From JACKJA01 sp050297015 (GTDB lineage Bacteria > Pseudomonadota > Alphaproteobacteria > Micavibrionales > Micavibrionaceae): a stretch of DNA of 64,000 bases. The DNA lies in the NCBI GenBank assembly GCA_050297015.1, contig JBNKRZ010000022.1:1-64000 (forward strand), given 5' to 3'. Positions 7,915-15,890 of the stretch are shown in pieces (position 1 is the first letter of the stretch; the number at the start of each line of letters is the position of its first letter). A program made the position numbers and the translations under genes. The notes beneath the pieces are model-generated. The model was not told where the DNA came from, made no database searches, and was given only the letters and a program-made list of their open reading frames with translations.

Positions 7915-8463
7915 ATGTCTCGACTTGCAAGAAACCCCGTAGCCATTCCCGACGGCGTGACCGTCGAAGTGAGCGGGCAGGATGTGAAAGCGAAAGGCCC
8001 GAAGGGTGAACTCTCTTTGCGGATTCACGACGATATCGCCGTGGCTATGGAAGACGGCGATGAAGGTGCCAAGCAGGTTCGCCTGACGAAGCGCAGTGAA
8101 AACCGTCAGGCACGGATGCTGTGGGGCACGAGCTGGAGCAACGTTCGCAATATTGTGACGGGTGTGAAAGACGGCTACAAGCGCAACCTTGAGATTCAAG
8201 GGGTTGGTTACCGTGCTAATATGCAGGGCAAAAAACTGGTTTTGCAACTGGGCTTTAGCCACGACGTTGAATATGACGTGCCGGAAGGTATTGCCATCGA
8301 AGTGGAAAAGCAAACGGCCATTTCCGTCAGCGGGATCGACAAGCAAAAGGTTGGTCAGGTTGCTGCTGAAATTCGCTCTTTCCGTCCGCCGGAGCCGTAT
8401 AAAGGTAAGGGCGTGCGTTATGCTGATGAATATGTATTCCGTAAGGAAGGTAAGAAGAAGTAA
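7915..8463 (+). CDS. rplF: 50S ribosomal protein L6
   Basis: L6 lies near the GTPase-associated region of the large subunit. The start MSRLARNPVAIPDGVTVEV, the GVTGVKDGYKRNL-like middle (residues near 83-93) and the C-terminal motif RPPEPYKGKGVRYADEYV are present. The length of 182 residues is slightly above the usual 177. It follows rpsH by 36 bases and precedes rplR by 11. Confidence 0.98.
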   Translation: MSRLARNPVAIPDGVTVEVSGQDVKAKGPKGELSLRIHDDIAVAMEDGDEGAKQVRLTKRSENRQARMLWGTSWSNVRNIVTGVKDGYKRNLEIQGVGYRANMQGKKLVLQLGFSHDVEYDVPEGIAIEVEKQTAISVSGIDKQKVGQVAAEIRSFRPPEPYKGKGVRYADEYVFRKEGKKK

Positions 8464-8474
8464 GGGTTAAGACC

Positions 8475-8852
8475 ATGACAAAGAGATTAACAGGACAACA
8501 GCGCCGGACGTTCCGGACCCGTAACAAGTTGCGGAATGTCAATATTGAGCGTAACGCTACGCGTGATGTGCGCCCGCGTTTGTCTGTACACCGCACCGGT
8601 AAACAGATTTATGCGCAGGTGATTGACGATATTGCCGGTAAAACGCTGGCGGCGGCTTCTTCGCTGGATGGTGATTTGAAGCTTAAGAAGGGGTGTGATA
8701 TTTCTGCGGCTGCGGCTGTGGGGAAATTGGTTGCAACCCGTGCAACAAAAGCCGGTGTGAAAAAAGTACAATTTGACCGGGGATCTTTCCTGTATCACGG
8801 CCGGGTGAAGGCCTTGGCTGACGGGGCCCGTGAAGGCGGTCTGGAATTTTAA
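8475..8852 (+). CDS. rplR: 50S ribosomal protein L18
   Basis: L18 binds 5S rRNA together with L5. The basic N-terminus with RTFRTRNKLRNV, the RPRLSVHRTGKQIYAQVIDD stretch and the C-terminal FDRGSFLYHGRVKALADGAR motif identify it. It has 125 residues. ATG 8475 follows TAAGGGTTAAGACC. It is closely followed by rpsE, 18 bases downstream. Confidence 0.97.
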   Translation: MTKRLTGQQRRTFRTRNKLRNVNIERNATRDVRPRLSVHRTGKQIYAQVIDDIAGKTLAAASSLDGDLKLKKGCDISAAAAVGKLVATRATKAGVKKVQFDRGSFLYHGRVKALADGAREGGLEF

Positions 8853-8870
8853 TCAAGGATGGAATGAATT

Positions 8871-9425
8871 ATGGCTCAGGCACAAGAACATACACGTGAA
8901 CGCGAAGAACCGGAACTGATCGAACGTCTGGTTGGTATTAACCGCGTAGCCAAAGTTGTTAAAGGGGGGCGCCGTTTTGGGTTTGCCGCTCTGATCGTTG
9001 TCGGCGATGGTAAAGGCCGCGTTGGTTTCGGTACCGGGAAAGCCCGTGAGGTGCCGGAAGCTGTGCAAAAAGCGACGGCAGATGCCAAGCGCAACATGAT
9101 CCGTGTACCGCTGCGTGAGGCACGGACGCTGCACCACGATACAAAAGGTCACGATGGCGCAGGCCGTGTGTTCTTGCGTTCCGCTCCGCAAGGGACGGGG
9201 ATTATCGCCGGTGGTCCAATGCGTGCTGTGTTTGAAGCTGTGGGTGTTCAGGATGTTGTGGCCAAGGCTATTGGTTCAAATAATCCGCATTCCATGATTA
9301 ACGCAACGTTTGATGCTCTGAAAAACATGCAAAGCCCTCGTCAGGTGGCTGCGCGCCGGGGCAAAAAAGTAAGCGACATCGTTTCAAATCGTGAAACGGC
9401 CAAAACGGAAGATGCGGCTGAGTAA
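8871..9425 (+). CDS. rpsE: 30S ribosomal protein S5
   Basis: S5 influences decoding accuracy and 30S assembly. The double-stranded RNA-binding-like N-domain includes RRFGFAALIVVGDGKGRVGF, and the C-domain contains RSAPQGTGIIAGGPMRAVFE. It has 184 residues, with a short charged N-terminus rich in Glu and Arg. ATG 8871 follows AAGGATGGAATGAATT. There is a 35-base gap to rpmD. Confidence 0.98.
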   Translation: MAQAQEHTREREEPELIERLVGINRVAKVVKGGRRFGFAALIVVGDGKGRVGFGTGKAREVPEAVQKATADAKRNMIRVPLREARTLHHDTKGHDGAGRVFLRSAPQGTGIIAGGPMRAVFEAVGVQDVVAKAIGSNNPHSMINATFDALKNMQSPRQVAARRGKKVSDIVSNRETAKTEDAAE

Positions 9426-9460
9426 CGCTTTAAAAGTTTTTGTAAAAGAGGAATAGTCCT

Positions 9461-9841
9461 ATGGCTGAAGAAAAAGATACGAAAAAGACGGCTGCGAAGA
9501 AGCCCGCTGCGAAAAAGGCTCCGGCCAAGAAAGCCGCTGCACCGAAAAAGGAAACAGCTGCGAAAAAGCCCGCTGCTGCTAAGAAAGACGCTCCGGCCAA
9601 GGCTGCTGAAGCTAAGCCTGCAGCTAAAAAAGCGGCTCCCAAGGCTAAAAAGCCTGCGGGTAAAACGGTAACGGTCACGCAAACCGGGTCGCCGATCGGG
9701 CGTAAACCCGGCCAGCGCGAAACATTGATCGGTCTGGGGCTGAACAAAATGCACCGTACGCGTACACTGGAAGACACACCTTCCGTTCGCGGTATGATTA
9801 ACAAGGTTAAACACCTGGTGAAGGTGGTAGACGCGGCTTAA
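9461..9841 (+). CDS. rpmD: 50S ribosomal protein L30 with Lys/Ala-rich N-terminal extension
   Basis: The C-terminal 60 residues are a standard bacterial L30 (KTVTVTQTGSPIGRKPGQRE, then GLGLNKMHRTRTLEDTPSVR). Residues 1-65 are an added low-complexity segment of Ala, Lys and Pro with repeats of AAKKPAAKK type. This doubles the normal length of about 60. The frame is continuous from ATG 9461, which has an AAGAGGAATAG ribosome site. There is no internal ATG with a ribosome site at the core boundary, so the extension is likely translated. Confidence 0.95.
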   Translation: MAEEKDTKKTAAKKPAAKKAPAKKAAAPKKETAAKKPAAAKKDAPAKAAEAKPAAKKAAPKAKKPAGKTVTVTQTGSPIGRKPGQRETLIGLGLNKMHRTRTLEDTPSVRGMINKVKHLVKVVDAA

Positions 9842-9881
9842 ACGTAATAGCCAAGGTTTTTAGATAAAAAGGTTTAGAGCA

Positions 9882-10388
9882 ATGAAACTGAACGAATTAC
9901 AACCGAAAGAAGGTTCCGTTAAAGGGAAAACCCGTGTGGGCCGTGGAATCGGCTCCGGCAAGGGCAAAACTTCCGGTAAAGGTCAAAAGGGTCAAAAATC
10001 CCGTACGGGCGTCGCGATTAAAGGTTTTGAAGGTGGTCAAATGCCTTTGTACCGTCGTCTGCCGAAGCGCGGCTTTAACAACATTTTCGCCCGTAATCTG
10101 GTGACGATTAACCTGGCGCGTTTGCAAGAAGCAATCGACAAAAAAATGATCGACGCGAAGAAAGAAATTACCGAGGATGCACTGGTCGAGGGCAAGGTTA
10201 TTCGCCGTAAAAAAGACGGTGTGCGTTTGCTGGGCAACGGGGAACTGAAAGCTAAAGTAAATCTGAAGCTGTCTGGTGCTACGAAATCGGCTGCTGCGGC
10301 TGTTGAAAAAGCCGGCGGGAAAATCGACATTATCCCGGCGCCAGTTAAAGGCCCATCCAAGGGGAAAACGGCTGTACAGCGTCCGTAA
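9882..10388 (+). CDS. rplO: 50S ribosomal protein L15
   Basis: L15 is a late assembly protein bridging several 23S rRNA domains. The start MKLNELQPKEGSVKGKTRVG, the Gly/Lys-rich GSGKGKTSGKGQKGQKSRTG stretch and the GFEGGQMPLYRRLPKRGF motif are diagnostic. The length of 168 residues is normal for alphaproteobacteria. It is the last gene before a palindromic repeat and an intrinsic terminator, so the spc unit probably ends here. Confidence 0.98.
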   Translation: MKLNELQPKEGSVKGKTRVGRGIGSGKGKTSGKGQKGQKSRTGVAIKGFEGGQMPLYRRLPKRGFNNIFARNLVTINLARLQEAIDKKMIDAKKEITEDALVEGKVIRRKKDGVRLLGNGELKAKVNLKLSGATKSAAAAVEKAGGKIDIIPAPVKGPSKGKTAVQRP

Positions 10389-10395
10389 CCGTAAG

Positions 10396-10530
10396 CGTCA
10401 TTGCGATGAGGGCGCGTCCCGAAGTGCGAAGCACGTGGGACAACTTTTTAACAAGCGCCCGACGTGGCAATCCAGTGCTAAGCGGGAAGATTCTGGATTG
10501 CTTCGCTCTCTCTGATCGCTCGCAATGACG
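10396..10530. repeat. Palindromic repeat, CGTCATTGCGA family, copy 1
   Basis: A 135-base element begins CGTCATTGCGA and ends TCGCAATGACG, its reverse complement. Inside lies a second inverted pair, GGCAATCCAG near 10464 and CTGGATTGC near 10493. A related 95-base copy lies at 34326-34420. Both sit in intergenic space. I infer a mobile or structural REP-like repeat. It has no coding capacity. Confidence 0.8.
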
Positions 10531-10559
10531 AAATTGTGGTTTTCCGTTATTTATAACAG

Positions 10560-10588
10560 GAAGGGGCTTGCGGGCCCCTTTTGTTTTG
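10560..10588 (+). terminator. Intrinsic terminator after rplO
   Basis: The stem AAGGGGC pairs with GCCCCTT around a short loop, followed by TTGTTTTG. It lies between the repeat after rplO and the ribosome site of secY. It predicts that the S10-spc transcript ends, at least in part, before secY. The rest of the 274-base gap holds no frame that I can support. Confidence 0.75.
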
Positions 10589-10662
10589 TCTATGACTCAC
10601 ACTGCACTTCTTCCACCCTTTTAAGGGGGAGGGGGATTGTTAATTTAAGGAGTTAAAAAGAT

Positions 10663-12021
10663 ATGGCATCTGCCGTTGAGCAACTGGCGCAAAACGCCAA
10701 TTTTGGAGCGCTGGCTAAAGCGACCGAACTGAAAAAACGTCTGCTTTTTGTGGTTGGCGCTTTGCTGGTCTACCGGTTGGGGACTTACATTCCCGTGCCG
10801 GGGATTGATCCGCAAATCTGGGACGATATTTATAACCAGAAGGGCGGCGGGATCCTTGACATGTTCAATATGTTCTCCGGGGGTGCGCTTCAGCGGATGA
10901 CGATTTTTGCGTTGAACATTATGCCCTATATTTCGGCCTCGATCATTATGCAACTCGGATCGGCGATGTCGCCGTCGCTGGAAGCGATGAAAAAAGAGGG
11001 CGAAGTCGGTCGTATGAAAATCAATCAATATACGCGTTATCTAACGGTGCTTTTGGCTTCTGTTCAGGCTTACGGCTTGGCTGTAGGGCTGGAGAGTATG
11101 CAAAGCTCGGCGGGTTCGGCCGTCATTGATCCGGGCTTTTTCTTCCGGGTTTCAACCGTTGTCTCGATCGTTGGCGGTACGGTTTTTCTGATGTGGCTGG
11201 GGGAACAGATTACCCAGCGTGGTATCGGGAACGGTATATCCTTAATTATCTTCTCCGGGATTGTCGCGCAAATGCCGCGCGCGATCGGGAGCACGCTGGA
11301 GCTGGGGCGTCAGGGCCAGTTTAACTTTCTGACCTTGCTTTTGGTTGCGGCTATTGTTGTGGGCGTGATTGTCTTGATCGTCTTTATGGAACGCGCGCAG
11401 CGCCGGATTGTCGTGCAATATCCCAAGCGCCAGGTCGGTAATAAAATGACCATGGGCGATCAAAACCACATTCCGCTCAAGATGAACACGTCGGGTGTGA
11501 TTCCGCCGATTTTCGCCTCTTCATTGCTGTTGTTGCCGCTTACCATTGTGGGCTTTAGCGGCGCGGATGGCGGTGAATGGACGGCGACGATTGCCCGATT
11601 CCTCCAGCACGGCCAACCGGCTTATATGCTGCTCTATGGTGGATTGATTATATTCTTCGCGTTTTTCTACACGGCGATTGTGTTCAATCCAGAGGAAAAT
11701 GCCGATATGCTGCGTAAGCATGGCGGGTTTGTCCCCGGCATTCGTCCCGGCGCACCGACGGCGGAATATATGGACTATGTTCTCACGCGCATTACCTCGG
11801 TTGGGGCGCTGTATTTGGTGTTTATCTGTTTGTTGCCGGAGTTTTTGCTAACCAAGGTTTCGATGCCGTTTTACTTTGGCGGCACGTCGCTCTTGATTGT
11901 GGTTAGTGTAACGATGGATACGGTGGCGCAAATTCACTCGCATCTTATTGCCCACCAATATGAAGGGCTGATTAAGAAAGCCAAGCTCAAAGGCGCAACG
12001 TCACGGGGAAGGAGACGTTAA
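10663..12021 (+). CDS. secY: Preprotein translocase subunit SecY
   Basis: SecY is the channel subunit of the SecYEG translocon in the inner membrane. The sequence shows about ten hydrophobic segments, the plug/loop region with LDMFNMFSGGALQRMTIFAL, NIMPYISASIIMQL in TM3, and the cytoplasmic loop MNTSGVIPPIFASSLLLLP. The length of 452 residues is normal. ATG 10663 follows TTTAAGGAGTTAAAAAG. The stop codon is immediately followed by the adk start, so the two are translationally coupled. Confidence 0.98.
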   Translation: MASAVEQLAQNANFGALAKATELKKRLLFVVGALLVYRLGTYIPVPGIDPQIWDDIYNQKGGGILDMFNMFSGGALQRMTIFALNIMPYISASIIMQLGSAMSPSLEAMKKEGEVGRMKINQYTRYLTVLLASVQAYGLAVGLESMQSSAGSAVIDPGFFFRVSTVVSIVGGTVFLMWLGEQITQRGIGNGISLIIFSGIVAQMPRAIGSTLELGRQGQFNFLTLLLVAAIVVGVIVLIVFMERAQRRIVVQYPKRQVGNKMTMGDQNHIPLKMNTSGVIPPIFASSLLLLPLTIVGFSGADGGEWTATIARFLQHGQPAYMLLYGGLIIFFAFFYTAIVFNPEENADMLRKHGGFVPGIRPGAPTAEYMDYVLTRITSVGALYLVFICLLPEFLLTKVSMPFYFGGTSLLIVVSVTMDTVAQIHSHLIAHQYEGLIKKAKLKGATSRGRRR

Positions 12022-12615
12022 ATGAATTTGATTCTGTTGGGTCCGCCGGGGGCGGGTAAAGGGACGCAGGCTAAACGTCTGGAAGAAAAATACGGCCTGA
12101 AACAGCTTTCGACGGGAGACATGCTCCGCGCGGAAGTGGCGGCGGGGTCCGACCTTGGTAACGAAGCCAAGGCCATTATGGATTGTGGCGAGTTAGTGCC
12201 GGATGAGCTGATTATCGCCATGATTGATTCCCGGATGAGTCAATCCGATTGTCAGAATGGTGTGATTTTTGACGGCTTCCCCCGCACGGTCGCGCAGGCC
12301 GAAGCGCTGGATGAAATGCTTCAGGCTCATGGCCGGACGCTGGATGCTGTGATCGCTCTGCAGGTCGATGAGGAAAAGCTCGTTGATCGCCTGAATAACC
12401 GCGTGGCTGAGACGCTGGCCGCCGGGGAAAAGGTGCGTGCCGATGATAATGAGGAAACGCTACGCCGCCGTCTGGAGGAATACCGGGCAAAAACCCTGCC
12501 GATTAGCGATTATTACCGCGGTAAGGGGATGCTGGAGACGGTGGACGGTATGCAATCTATTGACGATGTTGCAGCCTCTCTGGCCGCCATTCTCGATAAG
12601 GCACAGGCGGCCTGA
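12022..12615 (+). CDS. adk: Adenylate kinase (short form)
   Basis: Adenylate kinase converts ATP plus AMP to two ADP. The P-loop GPPGAGKGTQAKRL lies at residues 7-20, followed by the AMP-binding STGDMLRAEV and the DGFPRTVAQAEAL motif. At 197 residues it is the short type, with a small LID instead of the zinc or long LID. Its ATG abuts the secY stop codon. This secY-adk pair before rpsM is typical for alphaproteobacteria. Confidence 0.98.
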   Translation: MNLILLGPPGAGKGTQAKRLEEKYGLKQLSTGDMLRAEVAAGSDLGNEAKAIMDCGELVPDELIIAMIDSRMSQSDCQNGVIFDGFPRTVAQAEALDEMLQAHGRTLDAVIALQVDEEKLVDRLNNRVAETLAAGEKVRADDNEETLRRRLEEYRAKTLPISDYYRGKGMLETVDGMQSIDDVAASLAAILDKAQAA

Positions 12616-12635
12616 ATTTTTGGGTGATAATTTTC

Positions 12636-12663
12636 TTGACGCACCCTTTGAAATCCCTATAAT
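12636..12663 (+). promoter_or_regulatory. Sigma70-type promoter for the alpha operon
   Basis: TTGACG at 12636-12641 and TATAAT at 12658-12663 are separated by 16 bases, close to consensus. The predicted start near 12670 leaves a leader of about 135 bases before rpsM. The leader contains GGGAGGGC/GCCCTG and AAACCG/CGGTTT pairings that could form a regulatory structure. The promoter call is strong by sequence; the leader function is inference. Confidence 0.75.
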
Positions 12664-12807
12664 GCGCGCATCTCCATGAAGGGGAGGGCTTTTTATGCCC
12701 TGAAATGCTTGGGAAACCGGGCGTCTCATTTAGTGTAGAAACCGGCGCGGTGGAACCTTAACGCGGGGAGCCGTAAACGGTTTTGTTGATATTGAAAGGA
12801 AAAGACT

Positions 12808-13179
12808 ATGGCACGTATTGCCGGGGTTAACGTACCCGATAACAAACGCGCAATTATTGCGCTGACTTACATTCACGGAATTGGCCGTACGAAGGCCGTC
12901 CAGATTTGCGACAATTGTAAAATCGACCATGCCCGCCGGATGAATGATCTGAGCGAGGATGAGCTGAACGCTATCCGTCAGGAAATCGAAAGCGACAGCT
13001 ACATGATCGAAGGGGATCTCCGCCGCACGGTGGCGATGAACATCAAGCGCTTGATGGATATGAAATCCTATCGCGGCTTGCGTCATCGCGCCAAGCTGCC
13101 GGTTCGGGGGCAACGCACGAAGACCAATGCGCGCACGCGTAAAGGTCCGGCCAAGCCGATCGCCGGTAAGAAAAAGTAA
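12808..13179 (+). CDS. rpsM: 30S ribosomal protein S13
   Basis: S13 is a head protein contacting P-site tRNA and L5. The start MARIAGVNVPDNKRAIIALT, the YIHGIGRTKAVQI helix-hairpin motif and the C-terminal RGQRTKTNARTRKGPAK segment are diagnostic. It has 123 residues. ATG 12808 follows TTGAAAGGAAAAG. It is the first gene after a promoter and a leader of about 135 bases, and is followed by rpsK 27 bases later. Confidence 0.98.
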   Translation: MARIAGVNVPDNKRAIIALTYIHGIGRTKAVQICDNCKIDHARRMNDLSEDELNAIRQEIESDSYMIEGDLRRTVAMNIKRLMDMKSYRGLRHRAKLPVRGQRTKTNARTRKGPAKPIAGKKK

Positions 13180-13206
13180 CAAGCGCATAGCATAAGGAGA
13201 TAACCA

Positions 13207-13587
13207 ATGGCTAAACCAGCTAAGAAAAAAGTCAAAAAGAATATTATCGCGGGCTTTGCGTATGTGAACTCGACGTTTAACAACACGATCATTACGATCA
13301 CGGATGCGCAAGGGAATACGGTTTCCTGGTCGACTGCCGGTGCGATGGGCTTTAAAGGCTCCCGTAAATCAACGCCGTTTGCCGCTCAGATGGCTGCGGA
13401 AGATGCGGGTAAAAAGGCGCAAGAACACGGCATGAAGGAACTGGACGTTCTGGTTAAAGGGCCGGGGTCGGGTCGTGAATCCGCTCTGCGCGCGCTGTCT
13501 TCTATCGGCTTTACGATCAAGTCGATCAAGGACATTACGCCTATTCCGCACAATGGCTGCCGTCCGTCGAAACGTCGCCGCGTGTAA
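13207..13587 (+). CDS. rpsK: 30S ribosomal protein S11
   Basis: S11 shapes the platform and the mRNA exit site. The VNSTFNNTIITITDAQGN stretch, SAGAMGFKGSRKSTPFAAQM-type region and the C-terminal DITPIPHNGCRPSKRRRV motif are clear. It has 126 residues. The ATG at 13207 follows ATAAGGAGATAACC. rpsD is absent after it, as expected in alphaproteobacteria; rpoA follows after 95 bases. Confidence 0.98.
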   Translation: MAKPAKKKVKKNIIAGFAYVNSTFNNTIITITDAQGNTVSWSTAGAMGFKGSRKSTPFAAQMAAEDAGKKAQEHGMKELDVLVKGPGSGRESALRALSSIGFTIKSIKDITPIPHNGCRPSKRRRV

Positions 13588-13682
13588 TGAAATTTCGGAC
13601 TCCGCGCAGATGGTGCGCGGGGCCGTTTAACCAAAGTAACAAGAGGCCGGTTAAGAGCCGGATGAAGTGAAAGGAAAAAACT

Positions 13683-14699
13683 ATGATACAGAAGAACTGG
13701 CAAGAACTGATTAAACCGTCGAAAGTTGAAATCGCTCACGGTGCGGAAGCAAGCACCACGGGTAAAGTCGTCGCCGAACCGCTGGAGCGGGGTTTTGGCT
13801 TGACGCTCGGTAACGCACTGCGCCGGATCCTGCTGTCTTCCCTGCAAGGGGCGGCTGTGACAGGCGTGAAAATCGACGGCGTTCTGCATGAATTCTCTTC
13901 GATCGAAGGTGTGCGCGAAGATGTAACGGACATTATCCTGAATATCAAAGCGATGGCTGTGCGTATGCATGTTGAAGGGCCGAAAACGATGCGCTTGCAC
14001 GCCGAAGGGCCGTGCGAAGTGACCGCCGGTATGATCGAAGCCGGGGCCGATATCGAAATCATGAACCCGGAGCTGGTTCTTTGTACGCTGGATAAAGGCG
14101 CAACCCTGAACATGGAAATGACTGTAAACACGGGTAAAGGCTATTGCCCGGCGGCACAAAACCGTCCGGAAGAAGCACCGGTTGGTTTGATCCCGGTTGA
14201 CAGTGTGTTCTCCCCGGTTCGTAAGGTTTCTTACGAAGTTGAAGATACCCGCGTCGGCCAGATTACAGACTACGATAAGCTGACACTGGCGATCGAAACT
14301 AACGGTGTGATTACGCCGGAAGATGCTGTCGCGCTGGCTGCCCGCATCATGCAGGACCAGCTTCAGGTCTTCGTCAATTTCGACGAGCCGGAAGAACAGC
14401 CGGAGAAAAAAGAAGAAGAAGAACTGCCGTTCAACCGTAACCTTCTGCGTAAAGTGGAAGAGCTTGAGCTGTCTGTTCGTTCTGCTAATTGCCTCAAAAA
14501 CGATAACATCGTTTATATTGGCGATCTGGTACAGAAGAGCGAAAGCGATATGCTCCGTACGCCGAACTTTGGCCGGAAATCTCTGAACGAGATCAAGGAA
14601 GTTCTGGCAACGATGGGCCTGCACCTCGGTATGCAAGCCGAAGGCTGGCCGCCGGAGAATATCGAAGAAATGGCTCGTAAACTGGACGAACCCTTCTAA
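13683..14699 (+). CDS. rpoA: RNA polymerase alpha subunit
   Basis: Alpha nucleates RNA polymerase assembly and contacts UP elements and activators. The N-domain has the PLERGFGLTLGNALRRILLSS motif near residues 36-56, and the C-domain ends with NFGRKSLNEIKEVLATMGLHLG. Between them is a short acidic linker rich in Glu and Lys. The length of 338 residues matches alphaproteobacterial homologues. It follows rpsK by 95 bases, with an AAAGGAAAAAAC ribosome site. Confidence 0.98.
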   Translation: MIQKNWQELIKPSKVEIAHGAEASTTGKVVAEPLERGFGLTLGNALRRILLSSLQGAAVTGVKIDGVLHEFSSIEGVREDVTDIILNIKAMAVRMHVEGPKTMRLHAEGPCEVTAGMIEAGADIEIMNPELVLCTLDKGATLNMEMTVNTGKGYCPAAQNRPEEAPVGLIPVDSVFSPVRKVSYEVEDTRVGQITDYDKLTLAIETNGVITPEDAVALAARIMQDQLQVFVNFDEPEEQPEKKEEEELPFNRNLLRKVEELELSVRSANCLKNDNIVYIGDLVQKSESDMLRTPNFGRKSLNEIKEVLATMGLHLGMQAEGWPPENIEEMARKLDEPF

Positions 14700-14752
14700 A
14701 CCGCACCGCCAACGCTATTACGGCGGGCTGCAAAGAACCGGGTTTTTTACTT

Positions 14753-14790
14753 CCGATGCTCACGTACTTTTACGTACGCTGCGCTTCGGT
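14753..14790. repeat. Palindromic TCACGTAC repeat, copy 1, in the rpoA-rplQ gap
   Basis: The 318-base gap 14700-15017 holds a palindromic core, GCTCACGTAC-TTT-TACGTACGCTGCGC with flanks CCGATG and CTTCGG. Wider arms extend it: AAGAACCG near 14733 pairs with CGGTTCTT near 14785, and the segment near 14708 (CCAACGC with TACGGCGGG) pairs imperfectly with CCGCCGTAGCGCATTGG near 14815. Related cores lie at 37531 and 41650. The rest of the gap holds no supported gene; a GGTTCTCACC-containing stretch precedes rplQ. Confidence 0.65.
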
Positions 14791-15017
14791 TCTTAAACAC
14801 GGTCCTTTTCGCTACCGCCGTAGCGCATTGGACGAACGGTTTAGGGAAGAGGGCTTGCCCCTCGCTTAAAGATTCGTAATGCGTACCCCACAGGGAATCG
14901 CGTTATGTAAAGTTGGGGTGTTGTATCCCGCCTCCGCCTTCAATGATGAACATGTTGGTGGATAATATAATGGTTCTCACCCTGTGAGGCCGCGGATAAA
15001 AAGAAAGGAACCGCAAA

Positions 15018-15485
15018 ATGAAACACCGTATTAAACAGCGCAAGCTGGGACGGACGACCTCTCACCGTAAGGCGATGTTTGCCAATATGGCAGCCGCTCT
15101 GATTAAGCATGAGCAAATTACGACGACTTTGCCGAAAGCCAAGGAACTGCGTCCGGTTGTTGAAAAGCTTATTACATTGGGCAAAAAGGGCGGCCTTTCC
15201 AACCGCCGTCGTGCGATCTCCATCATGCGTGATGAAGCGCAAGTCGCTAAAATGTTCGACGTTATTGCCGAGCGTTACAAAGACCGTCAGGGCGGTTACT
15301 GCCGTATCATGAAAGCCGGTTTCCGCTATGGCGATGCCGCGCCGATGGCTGTGATTGAGCTGGTCGACCGTGATGTTTCTGCCAAGGGACAAGATAGCGG
15401 TCCGACGATGCTCGACGATGATTCTGCACCGGAAGCCCCGGCAGCGGCGGAAAAGCCTAAAGCCAAGAAAAAAGCGGCGGCTTAA
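15018..15485 (+). CDS. rplQ: 50S ribosomal protein L17
   Basis: L17 lies near the tunnel exit. The start MKHRIKQRKLGRTTSHRKAM, the LPKAKELRPVVEKLITLGKK stretch and the AGFRYGDAAPMAVIELVDRD motif are diagnostic. The core ends near residue 120. A tail of about 35 residues, first acidic then Ala/Lys-rich, takes it to 155. ATG 15018 follows AAAGAAAGGAACCG. A clear intrinsic terminator follows, closing the ribosomal cluster. Confidence 0.97.
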   Translation: MKHRIKQRKLGRTTSHRKAMFANMAAALIKHEQITTTLPKAKELRPVVEKLITLGKKGGLSNRRRAISIMRDEAQVAKMFDVIAERYKDRQGGYCRIMKAGFRYGDAAPMAVIELVDRDVSAKGQDSGPTMLDDDSAPEAPAAAEKPKAKKKAAA

Positions 15486-15505
15486 AGCTTTCGCTATATG
15501 AATTT

Positions 15506-15536
15506 AAAAACGGCTCCTTTGCGGGGGCCGTTTTTT
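15506..15536 (+). terminator. Intrinsic terminator after rplQ
   Basis: The sequence AAAAACGGC...GCCGTTTTTT forms a GC-rich stem with a short loop followed by six Ts, 20 bases after the rplQ stop codon. It is the expected end of the alpha-operon transcript. The preceding A-run would allow weaker function in reverse. Confidence 0.85.
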
Positions 15537-15607
15537 GTTGACGTGCTTAAATTTTCGTTTTAATTATTGCGGCGCAATATAATAAAAATATGTAAAGGGT
15601 ATTCGCG

Positions 15608-15823
15608 ATGGATTGGGAAAATATAAAAGGAACGGGCACGCACGGTCTTTTTAATTCTACAGCAGGAACATGTGGTGATCTTTCTCCTGTTACAACCCAT
15701 GCTAAACCGGAAATGAAATTGCTTGTTTTCCACCCCTCATCGGAAGAACAGCCGAAAGAAGATGTGGTCGCGTGCACTATGCCAGTTTGGCGACGGCCTT
15801 GGGAAGGCTATCATTCCTTTTAA
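15608..15823 (+). CDS. Small hypothetical protein (71 aa)
   Basis: I do not recognise this frame. It starts at ATG 15608 with an AAAGGG ribosome site eight bases upstream, and a TATAAT box lies at 15578-15583, just after the rplQ terminator. The 71-residue product has no membrane segment or signal peptide. It contains two cysteines and is Trp/Pro-containing near its C-terminus. An AGCGCTTTTTAGCGCT palindrome follows the stop. It could be a genuine small gene or chance; its 3' part overlaps only an upstream extension of the next frame, which is probably not translated. Confidence 0.4.
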   Translation: MDWENIKGTGTHGLFNSTAGTCGDLSPVTTHAKPEMKLLVFHPSSEEQPKEDVVACTMPVWRRPWEGYHSF

Positions 15824-15890
15824 TGAGCGCTTTTTAGCGCTTACGGTCTTGAGATTTTTTGAAAAACGCACTACATGTTTTGTCATGTTT

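Noticed and set aside
10276..10515. A 79-residue frame running from rplO into the following repeat
   Set aside because: It is an off-frame read of rplO continued through a palindromic repeat.
15723..15890. N-terminal extension of the HtrA protease
   Set aside because: The signal peptide begins at 15885/15891; the upstream part has no protease homology and overlaps another small frame.
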